Source: Parvularcula sp039818345 (GTDB lineage: Bacteria > Pseudomonadota > Alphaproteobacteria > Caulobacterales > Parvularculaceae). From it: 64,000 nucleotides of DNA. Below the pieces are notes generated by a model, which saw nothing but the letters and a program-made list of their open reading frames with translations, searched no databases and was not told the origin of the DNA. A program made the position numbers and the translations under genes. How positions within the stretch are numbered: the stretch's first letter is position 1; every line of letters starts with the position of its first letter. This document shows positions 36,584 through 45,430 of the stretch, piece by piece. The stretch is from assembly GCA_039818345.1 (NCBI GenBank), contig JBCBUC010000004.1:62001-126000 (forward strand). Reading direction: 5' to 3'.

Positions 36584-38584
36584 ATGGCTTTCGATTCCAT
36601 CCACCAAGACATGTCCGCGGCGATCGCCGCGCTTTCGATGGATGCGGTGGAACGAGCGCAGTCCGGCCACCCAGGTATGCCCCTTGGTATGGCCGATGTG
36701 GCGACGGTGCTGTTCACTCGTCATTTGAAGTTTGATGCCGCAGCGCCCCAATGGGCCGATCGAGATCGGTTTATTCTCTCCGCAGGGCACGGCTCGATGC
36801 TCCAATATGCACTCCTCCACTTGATCGGGTATGAGGACATGTCTGTCGAGGAACTCAAGCAATTTCGACAGCTTGGGAGTAAAACAGCGGGGCACCCGGA
36901 ATACGGGCATGCGGACGGTATTGAAACCACTACGGGTCCCTTGGGCCAAGGCCTTGGAAATGCAGTGGGATTCGCAATTGCCGAAGAACACCTCCGCGCG
37001 CGCTTGGGAAATCAGGTTGTAGACCACACGACATACGTGATCGCTGGCGACGGGTGTTTGATGGAGGGAATCGCCCAGGAAGCGATCAGTTTGGCCGGTC
37101 ACCTTAAGCTCAGTAAGCTGATTGTCCTTTGGGATGATAACGGAATTTCCATCGACGGAGCAGTCAGTCTCTCCGACAGCACGAATCAGCTTGAGCGGTT
37201 CGCCGCGAGCGGGTGGAAAACGCTTTCCGTGGATGGCCATGACATGGATGCCGTGGATCAAGCGTTGACAGAGGCCCGCAGCGCCGATCGGCCGGTCTTG
37301 ATCGCCTGCAAGACGACCATCGGTCGTGGAGCCGGTGCCAAGGCGGGAAGCGCCTCGTCGCATGGGGCGCCGCTTGGCGCTGAGGCGATGCAGGCCGCCA
37401 AGGCCTCGCTCGGTTGGACATCGGAACCTTTTGAGATTCCTGCTGAGGTGCTCTCGGCCTGGCGCGAGACGGGTCGCCGAGGCGCCGCCGAACGAGAGGC
37501 GTGGGAGGACCGGTGCAGATCTTCTGAGCACGCAGCATTTTTTGAGGCCTTGGCGTCAGGAACCGCGACATCACCTTCAGCCCTCCGCGACGTTGATTTT
37601 GCACTTAAGGGTTTTGCCGAACGGGCCGTGACCGAGCCAAAAACTGTCGCCACACGGAAGGCATCGCAAGACTGTCTCGAGGTGATTAACGAGGCCACCA
37701 CGCTGACGCTCGGTGGGTCGGCGGATCTTACGGGCTCGAACAACACCAAGACGACGGGCCTACCCATCTTAAGTGCCGAGGACTTTGCTGGCCGCTATAT
37801 CCATTACGGTATCCGTGAGCACGCCATGGGAGCCATCATGAATGGGCTCGCTCTTCATGGCGGCCTTATTCCTTACGGCGGCACGTTTCTTGTTTTTTCG
37901 GACTACATGCGTCCCTCGATGCGTCTTGCGGCCCTGATGGGCATCAAAGTCATCTACGTGCTGACGCACGATTCCATTGGTCTCGGCGAGGACGGGCCAA
38001 CCCACCAACCGGTCGAGCATTTAGCGAGCCTCCGGGCGATCCCCGGCCTGACTGTCTTGCGGCCGGCTGATCAGGTGGAGACCGCAGAAGCATGGTCCAT
38101 CGCGCTTGCCAATCCAGGGCCCTCGGTTCTTGCCTTGACGCGGCAAGGTCTGAAGCCTTTCCGCGAGGATTTTGCCGAGAACAAAAGCGACCTTGGCGGC
38201 TATTTGATCCGTCGGTCGGACGCCTATCAGGCGACATTGATCGCATCGGGGTCAGAGGTTGAGCTGGCCTTGGCGGCAGCGGACGAGCTTGCCGCGGAAG
38301 GCGTTGAGGTCAATGTCGCCTCGATGCCGTCCCTCGACCGGTTCTTGCTCCAGGATGTGGATCACATGATGGACGTTCTGGGCGAGAAGCCGCGCCTGGG
38401 TATTGAGGCCGGGATCGCCATGGGCTGGGCTGATGTCCTGGGTATTGGTGGTGTGCCGAATGCTTTCCTTGGCATGAACGGTTTTGGAGCATCCGGTCCT
38501 TATAAAGACCTCTACGAACATTTTGGCATCACGGCCAAGCACGCCGCGGCAAAGGTCCGCACACTTATCGAAGGGAATGAATAA
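36584..38584 (+). CDS. tkt: Transketolase
   Basis: This thiamine-diphosphate enzyme transfers two-carbon units between sugar phosphates. Seen are SGHPGMPLGMADVATVLF, GPLGQGLGNAVGFAIAE, the TPP motif GDGCLMEG with WDDNGISIDG, the Pyr-domain GIREHAMGAIMNG, and THDSIGLGEDGPTHQPVEH. The 666-residue length is normal. AGGAG lies upstream of the ATG. It leads a tkt-gap-pgk-fba run that joins the non-oxidative pentose phosphate pathway to lower glycolysis/gluconeogenesis. No RuBisCO or phosphoribulokinase is present. Confidence 0.97.
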   Translation: MAFDSIHQDMSAAIAALSMDAVERAQSGHPGMPLGMADVATVLFTRHLKFDAAAPQWADRDRFILSAGHGSMLQYALLHLIGYEDMSVEELKQFRQLGSKTAGHPEYGHADGIETTTGPLGQGLGNAVGFAIAEEHLRARLGNQVVDHTTYVIAGDGCLMEGIAQEAISLAGHLKLSKLIVLWDDNGISIDGAVSLSDSTNQLERFAASGWKTLSVDGHDMDAVDQALTEARSADRPVLIACKTTIGRGAGAKAGSASSHGAPLGAEAMQAAKASLGWTSEPFEIPAEVLSAWRETGRRGAAEREAWEDRCRSSEHAAFFEALASGTATSPSALRDVDFALKGFAERAVTEPKTVATRKASQDCLEVINEATTLTLGGSADLTGSNNTKTTGLPILSAEDFAGRYIHYGIREHAMGAIMNGLALHGGLIPYGGTFLVFSDYMRPSMRLAALMGIKVIYVLTHDSIGLGEDGPTHQPVEHLASLRAIPGLTVLRPADQVETAEAWSIALANPGPSVLALTRQGLKPFREDFAENKSDLGGYLIRRSDAYQATLIASGSEVELALAAADELAAEGVEVNVASMPSLDRFLLQDVDHMMDVLGEKPRLGIEAGIAMGWADVLGIGGVPNAFLGMNGFGASGPYKDLYEHFGITAKHAAAKVRTLIEGNE

Positions 38585-38586
38585 CG

Positions 38587-39594
38587 ATGGCAGTTCGCGT
38601 CGCAATCAATGGTTTTGGCCGTATCGGCCGCCTCACTCTGCGCTCTATTCTTGAGCACGGTCGTACTGATGTTGAGGTTGTCGCCATCAACGACTTGGGT
38701 CCCGTGGCCACCAACGCGCATCTTCTTAAATATGACACGCTGCACGGCCGTCTCGGCATGGATGTTACGAGCACGGATGACAGTCTCACGGTGAACGGTC
38801 AGGCGATCAGCGTGACCGCTGAACGTGACCCAGCGCAACTCCCATGGGGCGCGAACAACGTCGACGTTGTCTATGAATGCACCGGTATTTTTACTGCACC
38901 TGAAAAGGCCAAGGCACACCTTGATGCGGGCGCTAAGCGCGTTCTCGTCTCTGCCCCGTCAACTGCGGATGTTCGCACCATCGTTTACGGTGTGAACCAT
39001 GACACCCTTACCGGTGACGATCTCATTGTCTCCAACGGTTCGTGCACGACCAACTGTCTTGCTCCTGTTGCAAAGGTTCTGATGGAGACTTGCGGCATTG
39101 AGCGCGGCTACATGACGACCGTGCACAGCTATACCGGTGATCAGCCGACGCTCGATACAATGCACAAAGATCTTTATCGTGCGCGAGCTGCGGCACAGAA
39201 CATGATCCCAACCTCCACCGGTGCCGCCAAGGCGCTGGGCCTTGTGATCCCAGAGCTTAAAGGCAAGCTCGACGGCTCCGCCGTGCGCGTCCCGACGCCG
39301 AATGTGTCACTTGTCGATCTCGTCTTCGTCCCCGGCAAGACAATCAGCGTGGACGAGGTCAATGCGGCGATGAAGGCAGCGTCAGAGGGCGCCTTGAAAG
39401 GCGTTCTTGGCTATACCGATGAAAAGCTCGTCTCTGGTGACTTTATGCATGATGCGCATTCGTCCACCTTTGCGGCTGCACAGACGCAGATCGTTGACGG
39501 CGGCCTCGTCCGTATCCTGACATGGTACGACAATGAATGGGGCTTCTCGACCCGGATGTCCGACACCGCCCTTGAAATGGCTAAGTACCTCTAA
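38587..39594 (+). CDS. gap: Type I glyceraldehyde-3-phosphate dehydrogenase
   Basis: The enzyme converts G3P to 1,3-bisphosphoglycerate with NAD(P). It shows the Rossmann start VAINGFGRIGR, the catalytic SNGSCTTNCLAPV with its active-site cysteine, the histidine in HSYTGDQPTLD, and WYDNEWGFSTRM. The length of 335 residues is normal. It starts two bases after the tkt stop and 14 bases before pgk. Coenzyme preference was not resolved from the sequence. Confidence 0.97.
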   Translation: MAVRVAINGFGRIGRLTLRSILEHGRTDVEVVAINDLGPVATNAHLLKYDTLHGRLGMDVTSTDDSLTVNGQAISVTAERDPAQLPWGANNVDVVYECTGIFTAPEKAKAHLDAGAKRVLVSAPSTADVRTIVYGVNHDTLTGDDLIVSNGSCTTNCLAPVAKVLMETCGIERGYMTTVHSYTGDQPTLDTMHKDLYRARAAAQNMIPTSTGAAKALGLVIPELKGKLDGSAVRVPTPNVSLVDLVFVPGKTISVDEVNAAMKAASEGALKGVLGYTDEKLVSGDFMHDAHSSTFAAAQTQIVDGGLVRILTWYDNEWGFSTRMSDTALEMAKYL

Positions 39595-39608
39595 GAGCGA
39601 TCACGACC

Positions 39609-40811
39609 ATGGCAAGCTATAAGACCCTCGACGATCTTGGTGACCTCCAGGGCAAGCGCGCCTTGGTCCGTGTCGATTTTAATGTTCCGATGCAGGACGG
39701 GCGGGTGTCCGATGCCACGCGCCTGTCGCGCGCCACCCCCACAGTGAAAGCACTGCAGGAGAAGGGCGCAAAGGTGATCCTTCTTTCCCATTTTGGGCGG
39801 CCAAAGGGTCAACCGAACCCAGAGATGTCGCTTGCTCCGGTGGCAGAGGCCTTTGGGCAGGAGCTTGGTGCATCTGTTGGGTTCTCTTCCAAAGTCGTCG
39901 GCAGTGAAGCTGCAGCGGCCATTGAAGCGATGGCGGCTGGCGATGTGCTGCTGCTCGAGAACACCCGCTTCCATGCGGAGGAAGAGGCGAACGAACCTGG
40001 GTTCAGCGCTGACCTTGCTGCACTCGGCGATGTCTACGTGAATGATGCGTTCTCTGCTGCGCACCGTGCCCATGCTTCTACAGAAGGGATCGCTCGTCTT
40101 CTTCCCTCAGCAGCAGGCGTCGCGTTGGGCCGTGAACTTGCCTATCTTGCTGCGGCATTGGCCGCGCCGGAACGCCCGATGATGGCGGTGGTCGGTGGCG
40201 CGAAAGTCTCGACCAAGATCGATGTCCTCACCAACCTCTTGAGCAAAGCCGATAAGCTTGTGGTCGGCGGGGGGATGGCCAACACCTTCCTTCTGGCGAT
40301 GGATATGGAGATTGGCAAATCGCTGGCTGAGCCAGACCTCGTCGAAACCGCCCGTCAGATCATGGCCAATGCGGCGCAGGCGGGGTGCGAAATTCTTCTG
40401 CCGAAAGACGTGGTGTGTGCAGAAGAATTTAAAGCGGGCGCTGCGAGCAAAGTCCGCGCGGCTGATCAGGTCGCTGCGCAAGAGATGGTGCTGGACCTCG
40501 GTCCTGCGAGCGTCGACAGCTATGCGGCAGCCCTCGAAGAATGCAAAACGCTTGTGTGGAATGGCCCTCTTGGTGCGTTTGAAACTGAGCCTTTCCACAC
40601 CGGAACAGTCGAGCTTGCAAAATTTGCCGGAAAGCTGAGCACTGATAACAAACTGGTGTCGGTGGCCGGCGGCGGTGACACCGTGGCGGCGCTCGCCATG
40701 GCGGGCGTCACCGAAGACTTCACCTATGTGTCGACGGCGGGCGGCGCATTTCTTGAATGGATGGAAGGGAAGGAGCTGCCTGGTGTGGCGGCTCTTTTGG
40801 CCTCAAATTAA
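39609..40811 (+). CDS. pgk: Phosphoglycerate kinase
   Basis: This enzyme interconverts 1,3-bisphosphoglycerate and 3-phosphoglycerate. Seen are KRALVRVDFNVPMQDG, LLSHFGRPKGQ, LLENTRFHAEEEAN, the hinge GGAKVSTKIDVL, LVWNGPLGAFE and the nucleotide-binding VAGGGDTVAAL. The length is 400 residues. It is third in the tkt-gap-pgk-fba run and precedes the aldolase gene by 18 bases. Confidence 0.97.
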   Translation: MASYKTLDDLGDLQGKRALVRVDFNVPMQDGRVSDATRLSRATPTVKALQEKGAKVILLSHFGRPKGQPNPEMSLAPVAEAFGQELGASVGFSSKVVGSEAAAAIEAMAAGDVLLLENTRFHAEEEANEPGFSADLAALGDVYVNDAFSAAHRAHASTEGIARLLPSAAGVALGRELAYLAAALAAPERPMMAVVGGAKVSTKIDVLTNLLSKADKLVVGGGMANTFLLAMDMEIGKSLAEPDLVETARQIMANAAQAGCEILLPKDVVCAEEFKAGAASKVRAADQVAAQEMVLDLGPASVDSYAAALEECKTLVWNGPLGAFETEPFHTGTVELAKFAGKLSTDNKLVSVAGGGDTVAALAMAGVTEDFTYVSTAGGAFLEWMEGKELPGVAALLASN

Positions 40812-40829
40812 GGGTAGAGCAGGGAACGA

Positions 40830-41882
40830 ATGATGGACGCAAATCTTCTCGAAGAACTCAACAAGATTGCCGTGGCGATGGTGGCGCCAGGCAAAGGTAT
40901 TCTGGCTGCGGACGAATCAACCGGAACCATTGCCAAACGGTTCGATTCCATCGGCATCGAGAACGTCGAGGATCATCGCCGCGACTATCGTGAGATGCTG
41001 TTCCGGACCGAAGAGGCAATGCAGGAGCGTATCTCTGGTGTTATCCTCTTTGATGAGACGATCAGGCAAAAAGCCGCTGACGGGACGCCGCTGGTGAAGC
41101 TGATCCAGGACGCAGGCTCTATCCCTGGCATCAAAGTCGACAAGGGCGCCAAGGATCTTGCCCATTTCGATGGTGAAAAAGTGACCGAAGGCCTTGATGG
41201 CCTGCGGGAGCGGCTGGCTGAGTACCATGAGCTTGGCGCACGCTTTGCCAAATGGCGGGCCGTGATTGATATTGGTCGCGGCGGCGATCTTTCGATGCCG
41301 AGCCGCGGTTGTCTTAAAGCCAACATGCATGCGCTCGCCCGCTATGCTTCTCTTTGTCAGGAGCAACGCATTGTTCCGATCGTTGAGCCAGAGGTTCTGA
41401 TGGACGGCGACCACGATATCGATCGCTGCTATGACGTGACGATCGCCGGCCTCAAACTTCTTTATGATGAATTGTTCGATGCGGGCGTGGCGCTTGAGGG
41501 CACGATCCTGAAGCCGAACATGATCATTGCCGGCAAGAAATCGGACAAACAGGCCCACGCTGACGAAGTGGCCGAGAAAACAGTCAAGTGCTTCCAAAAC
41601 GCTGTGCCAACAGCTGTTCCCGGAATCGTTTTCCTCTCCGGCGGTCAGTCCGAAGTGGAAGCGACTGAGCATCTTCACCTCATGAACACGATGCCCGCGT
41701 CTGAACGCCCCTGGGCGCTCAGCTATTCCTATGGCCGCGCGTTGCAAGCCTCAGCGCTCAAGGCTTGGGGCGGTAAAACCGAGAATGTGGTGGCAGGGCA
41801 AACAGCCTTCTCTCACCGGGCACGGATGAATGGCCTGGCGCAAGAAGGCAGCTGGTCAAAAGATCTCGAGACTGCTGCGTAG
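40830..41882 (+). CDS. fba: Class I fructose-bisphosphate aldolase
   Basis: This Schiff-base aldolase cleaves or forms fructose-1,6-bisphosphate. GKGILAADESTGTI at the start, EPEVLMDGDHDI, the Schiff-base lysine in EGTILKPNMI, and FLSGGQSEVEATEHL mark it as the eukaryote-like class I type rather than the metal-dependent class II enzyme that often sits beside pgk in bacteria. It starts at ATG-ATG and has 350 residues. It ends the operon just before a strong terminator. Confidence 0.96.
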   Translation: MMDANLLEELNKIAVAMVAPGKGILAADESTGTIAKRFDSIGIENVEDHRRDYREMLFRTEEAMQERISGVILFDETIRQKAADGTPLVKLIQDAGSIPGIKVDKGAKDLAHFDGEKVTEGLDGLRERLAEYHELGARFAKWRAVIDIGRGGDLSMPSRGCLKANMHALARYASLCQEQRIVPIVEPEVLMDGDHDIDRCYDVTIAGLKLLYDELFDAGVALEGTILKPNMIIAGKKSDKQAHADEVAEKTVKCFQNAVPTAVPGIVFLSGGQSEVEATEHLHLMNTMPASERPWALSYSYGRALQASALKAWGGKTENVVAGQTAFSHRARMNGLAQEGSWSKDLETAA

Positions 41883-41913
41883 TCATCATCTTCGAACGAA
41901 CGTTATCCAAAAG

Positions 41914-41940
41914 AAGCGCCCCTCCGTGGGGCGCTTTTCA
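41914..41940 (+). terminator. Rho-independent terminator of the tkt-gap-pgk-fba operon
   Basis: AAGCGCCCC (41914-41922), a TCCGT loop and GGGGCGCTT (41928-41936) form a nine-base perfect stem, followed by TTTT at 41935-41938. It lies 31 bases after the fba stop. Confidence 0.92.
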
Positions 41941-42075
41941 TTTGTGCAACGCACAAGAATGTAACCGATCATCTCTGCTTTTTGCTGTATAGATGTCCTT
42001 CATAACGGTGATGCTACGCGATAGTCTGGACGAACGAGAAGGTCAGTCGCACGTTACTGCTCGGAGGATCGATTT

Positions 42076-42843
42076 ATGCCAGCCCCGAACGACTCTATGC
42101 TGCCGCCCGCGATGCCCATTCGGCCCGATAAGGCCTTGGCCGCTTTCTTTCGCCTTGTTCGCAACAAGGAAGAGACAGAGCATGTCATTGATTTTTCGGT
42201 AAATCTGAACGGCGATTGCCTGCACAAGACATTCCGCCGTTGGTATCAGAGCCCTAATGGGCAGCTGTTGGCGCATGACGACCCTAAGGCATTGCTGCGC
42301 GCGCTCGACGATCGCGATCGCTTGCGCAGTTTGCCCGTTGGTACCGTCGGCCGCACCTACGCCGAATTCATGGACCGCGAGGGCCTGAGCACCGATGGCG
42401 TCGCTGAATCCTATCGGGATAAGGACATCATCACCGATGAGTTCCCGGAAGCCTATCCAGAATACGCCGCGTTCATCTGGTACCAAAACCTGACCCACGA
42501 CATGTATCACGTTTTGACCGGTTATAACCGCGACAGCATGGGCGAGCTTGCGCTCCTTAACTACACATCGCGGATCACCGGCGCCCGCGGCATCAAATAT
42601 CTTGGCTATATGGGCGCTCTGCGCGTCAAGTCCGAGGCGCTTGATCTTCCTGTCTTTAAGATCATGAACAACGGCAAAAAGATGGGCCTCCAGTCAAAAG
42701 ACCTCGTGACGCTCGACTTCATTTCCATTCTTGATCGGCCCCTGCGGGAGGTCCGTCAGGAACTCAATATTGTACCTGATCCCCTCTATGCAGCGCAGCC
42801 TCAGGAGCGTCTCCTCGCTCTGATCGCGCCGCAGGCGGCATGA
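42076..42843 (+). CDS. Coq4 family ubiquinone biosynthesis protein
   Basis: This protein of about 255 residues is related to eukaryotic Coq4, a component of the ubiquinone synthesis complex. The Coq4 zinc motif HDxxH appears in LTHDMYHVLTGYNRD followed by GELALL. The N-terminal part is helical and hydrophilic. The catalytic role of bacterial homologues is not settled from sequence alone. It follows the fba terminator and so has its own promoter in 41941-42075, and it overlaps thiE by four bases. Confidence 0.85.
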   Translation: MPAPNDSMLPPAMPIRPDKALAAFFRLVRNKEETEHVIDFSVNLNGDCLHKTFRRWYQSPNGQLLAHDDPKALLRALDDRDRLRSLPVGTVGRTYAEFMDREGLSTDGVAESYRDKDIITDEFPEAYPEYAAFIWYQNLTHDMYHVLTGYNRDSMGELALLNYTSRITGARGIKYLGYMGALRVKSEALDLPVFKIMNNGKKMGLQSKDLVTLDFISILDRPLREVRQELNIVPDPLYAAQPQERLLALIAPQAA

Positions 42844-43469
42844 CGGAACCCACACTTTACCTGATCTCCCCTCCCACCCTTCAAGACCTCGGTAGCTTTA
42901 CCGGGGTCTTGTCGCATGTGCTTGAGGTTGCTGACGGCGCAGTGGCCTGTCTTCAGCTCCGACTGAAAGACGTGCCCGACGACGAGATCTTGCGCGCCGC
43001 GGAGGCGATTTATCCGCTGGTGAATGCCGCTGGCGCGGGCTTCCTGATCAATGACCGGCCGGATCTTGCGGCGAGGTCTGGCGCCGATGGTGTTCACTTA
43101 GGACAAAGCGACGGCTCGGTGGCGCAGGCTAGAAGCCTTCTGGGTGCGGACAAAGATATCGGCGTCACCTGTCACAATAGCCTCCACCTCGCGATGGAAG
43201 CTGGAGAGGCGGGCGCAGATTATGTCGCGTTTGGTGCCTTTTTTTCCACCACCACGAAGAAGGTCGAATTTCATGCCGAGGCTGATCTCCTCACCCGTTG
43301 GGCGGAGATGGCGACGGTGCCCGTGGTGGCGATCGGCGGCATCACAGCGGAAACCGCGCCAGGGCTCCTCGATGCCGGTGCCGACTACCTTGCCGTATCG
43401 GGGGCTGTGTGGAACCACCCTGACGGCGCCGTTGCGGGCGTTAAGACGTTCACACAGGTCCTGATCTAA
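42840..43469 (+). CDS. thiE: Thiamine phosphate synthase
   Basis: The enzyme joins HMP-PP and THZ-P to form thiamine phosphate. This TIM-barrel protein of 209 residues has VACLQLRLKD, the conserved FLINDRPDLA, GVHLGQSD, and ATVPVVAIGGIT with the phosphate-binding glycines. It is coupled to coq4 by a four-base overlap. No THI-box riboswitch was found upstream, and no other thiamine gene is in the window; transketolase nearby uses the cofactor. Confidence 0.92.
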   Translation: MTEPTLYLISPPTLQDLGSFTGVLSHVLEVADGAVACLQLRLKDVPDDEILRAAEAIYPLVNAAGAGFLINDRPDLAARSGADGVHLGQSDGSVAQARSLLGADKDIGVTCHNSLHLAMEAGEAGADYVAFGAFFSTTTKKVEFHAEADLLTRWAEMATVPVVAIGGITAETAPGLLDAGADYLAVSGAVWNHPDGAVAGVKTFTQVLI

Positions 43470-43570
43470 GCGGATAGCACGCTTTAGTTTGATCCCTTGC
43501 ACTGAAACGCGATCCGCGAGATTTTGAGCCATTGTTGGCCCTTATCCCTGCCACCAAGCGGAGTCGTCGC

Positions 43571-44200
43571 ATGCCAATCGAGATCTGGGCTGTCTTTGTG
43601 GTGACGGTTCTCTCCTTCATGATCACCCCTGGCCCGAGCCACCTTTTGATGCTGTCCAACAGCATGACCCACGGGTTTCGGCCTTCGCTTGCGACGGCGG
43701 CGGGCGACCTCGTGGCGAACGCACTTCAGATGTTGGCTGCGGGTTTGGGCCTCGCGGCGCTTCTTGTGGCCTCGCAGTCGGCGATGGCGGTCGTGAAGTG
43801 GCTCGGTGTGGCTTACCTCTTGTGGATGGGTGTTCGGATGTGGCGATCGTCTTCCGCCTTTAAGCTTCAGGAGCGGCGCCGAGCGCCGACCTCCTTGCGC
43901 ACCTTATGGGCCCAAGGCTTCATCACCTCCGCTGCCAATCCGAAAGCCGTGGTTTTTTTCGCAGCGTTGTTTCCGCAGTTTATCGATCCCGACCGGCCTT
44001 TTCTGGCACAGTTTGCGGTGCTGTCGCTGACCTATATCGCAATCGATGGCCTTTTTTTATCAGGCTATGGCGCTGGCGCGGGATGGCTTGCCTCGAGGTT
44101 TAAAACGCGCGCGAGCATGATGATGCAGCGAATCGGCGGCGGCTTTTTGATCGCCGCTGCGGTTCTTTTGGGCGCCAAGACGCTCACGGAAGAGCGGTAG
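43571..44200 (+). CDS. LysE/RhtB family amino-acid exporter
   Basis: This inner-membrane exporter has about six helices and 209 residues. The N-terminal signature FMITPGPSHLLMLSNSMTHG, with the PGP motif, and the central WLGVAYLLWMGVRMWRSS and GFITSAANPKAVVFF segments mark the LysE/RhtB family. ATG 43571 (MPIEIW) matches family starts; the open frame back to 43532 does not. The substrate cannot be told from sequence. Confidence 0.9.
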   Translation: MPIEIWAVFVVTVLSFMITPGPSHLLMLSNSMTHGFRPSLATAAGDLVANALQMLAAGLGLAALLVASQSAMAVVKWLGVAYLLWMGVRMWRSSSAFKLQERRRAPTSLRTLWAQGFITSAANPKAVVFFAALFPQFIDPDRPFLAQFAVLSLTYIAIDGLFLSGYGAGAGWLASRFKTRASMMMQRIGGGFLIAAAVLLGAKTLTEER

Positions 44201-44285
44201 TCTGACCGTCACCTCTCTTTGGGGTTTGTTCCCGCTTGCACAGGCTGGCGACCTGCCCGATGAAGAGGGAACAAAGGAGGAAAAT

Positions 44286-44825
44286 TTGAGCCAGGGGGTG
44301 CGCATACTCGGGATCGATCCTGGCCTTCGCCATACGGGCTGGGGGCTTGTGGGCTCGGAGGGCTCTCGGCTTCGCTATATCGCATGCGGACGGATTGCTA
44401 CCATTGTCGAGGGGGAGATGGCGCAGCGCTTGTCGATGCTCGCGGATGCCCTTGATGCCATCCTTGATGAGCACGCCCCCGATGAAGCAGCGGTGGAAGA
44501 GACCTTTGTCAACACCAATCCACGTTCAGCGCTGAAGCTTGGTCAGGCGCGGGGCATCTGCCTCTTGGCACCGGCACGCCGGGGTCTTCCGGTGGCGGAA
44601 TATGCCGCCAATCAAGTCAAAAAATCCGTGGTCGGCGCGGGCCATGCTGACAAAACACAGATCGCGGCTATGGTCGCAAGGCTCTTGCCCGGCAGCAGGG
44701 CAGCCAGCGCGGATGCTGCGGATGCACTCGCCATCGCCGTGACCCATGCCATGCACCGACCCTCTCAACGTTTGAAGAGCCAGGCCGCTGCAAATCTCAA
44801 CACGATCCGTGGAGCCTGCGGATGA
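44286..44825 (+). CDS. ruvC: Holliday junction endonuclease RuvC
   Basis: RuvC resolves four-way junctions by paired cuts. Seen are ILGIDPGLRHTGWG with the first catalytic aspartate, AVEETFVNTNPRSALKLGQARG with a catalytic glutamate, YAANQVKKSVVGAGHADK, and DAADALAIAVTHA with the last acidic pair. The start is TTG 44286, five bases after a near-perfect AAAGGAGG (44273-44280). It heads ruvC-ruvA-ruvB-ybgC, all overlapping. No LexA-type box was recognised upstream. Confidence 0.95.
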   Translation: MSQGVRILGIDPGLRHTGWGLVGSEGSRLRYIACGRIATIVEGEMAQRLSMLADALDAILDEHAPDEAAVEETFVNTNPRSALKLGQARGICLLAPARRGLPVAEYAANQVKKSVVGAGHADKTQIAAMVARLLPGSRAASADAADALAIAVTHAMHRPSQRLKSQAAANLNTIRGACG

Positions 44826-45430
44826 TTGGCCATCTTTCTGGACGGGTGCTGAGCGTTGGCGCTGAGACCGCTATTATCGAGGCTGGCGGTGTTGGCTATG
44901 AGGTCGGCGCCGCGCCGCGGGTGCTTGCAAAGTTTCGCACGGGTGAGGCCGCATCGGTGGCCGTCGAGACTTTGGTTGCTGAGACCTATATCCGGCTTGT
45001 GGCCTTTGATACTGAGGATGAACGCCGCTGTTTTCGTTTGCTCCAGACCGTGCAAGGCGTTGGGGCCAAGGCTGCGCTTGCGATCCTGCAAGTGCTTCAT
45101 CCGGGTGCCTTGCTCGACGCCATCGCGCTCGGTGACAAGGCGGCCGTGGCGCGGGCGCAGGGCGTTGGCCCGAAACTCGCCACACGGATTGTCACAGAAC
45201 TTAAGGACAAAACGGCGGGCGTCTTTGCGGGCAGAGCGCCGCTGACGGTGGAACCAGCTGCGGCGCCAACATCGCAAGGCAGCACCGGGGTGGAGGCCAT
45301 TTCGGCCTTGGTCAATCTTGGTTATGACGAAGCTGCGGCCCGCGACGCCGTTGCCAGTGCCAAGACCGACGATGGCCAGTCGGTGGAAGACTTGATCACC
45401 GCAGCCTTACGGGGCTTAGCGCCGCGATGA
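44822..45430 (+). CDS. ruvA: Holliday junction branch-migration protein RuvA
   Basis: RuvA binds the four-way junction as a tetramer and loads RuvB. The N-terminal OB fold starts MIGHLSGRVLSV, two helix-hairpin-helix units follow (LLQTVQGVGAKAALAILQVL and ARAQGVGPKLATRIVTEL), and a C-terminal UBA-like domain (ALVNLGYDEAAARDAVASA) contacts RuvB. The length is 202 residues. It overlaps both neighbours by four bases. Confidence 0.96.
   Translation: MIGHLSGRVLSVGAETAIIEAGGVGYEVGAAPRVLAKFRTGEAASVAVETLVAETYIRLVAFDTEDERRCFRLLQTVQGVGAKAALAILQVLHPGALLDAIALGDKAAVARAQGVGPKLATRIVTELKDKTAGVFAGRAPLTVEPAAAPTSQGSTGVEAISALVNLGYDEAAARDAVASAKTDDGQSVEDLITAALRGLAPR

Noticed and set aside
36446..37531. 361-codon minus-strand frame over the start of tkt
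   Set aside because: It lies antisense to clear transketolase motifs and has no recognisable domain; a shadow of a high-G+C gene.
40917..41747. 276-codon minus-strand frame over fba
   Set aside because: Antisense to the aldolase; no domain and no ribosome-binding site.
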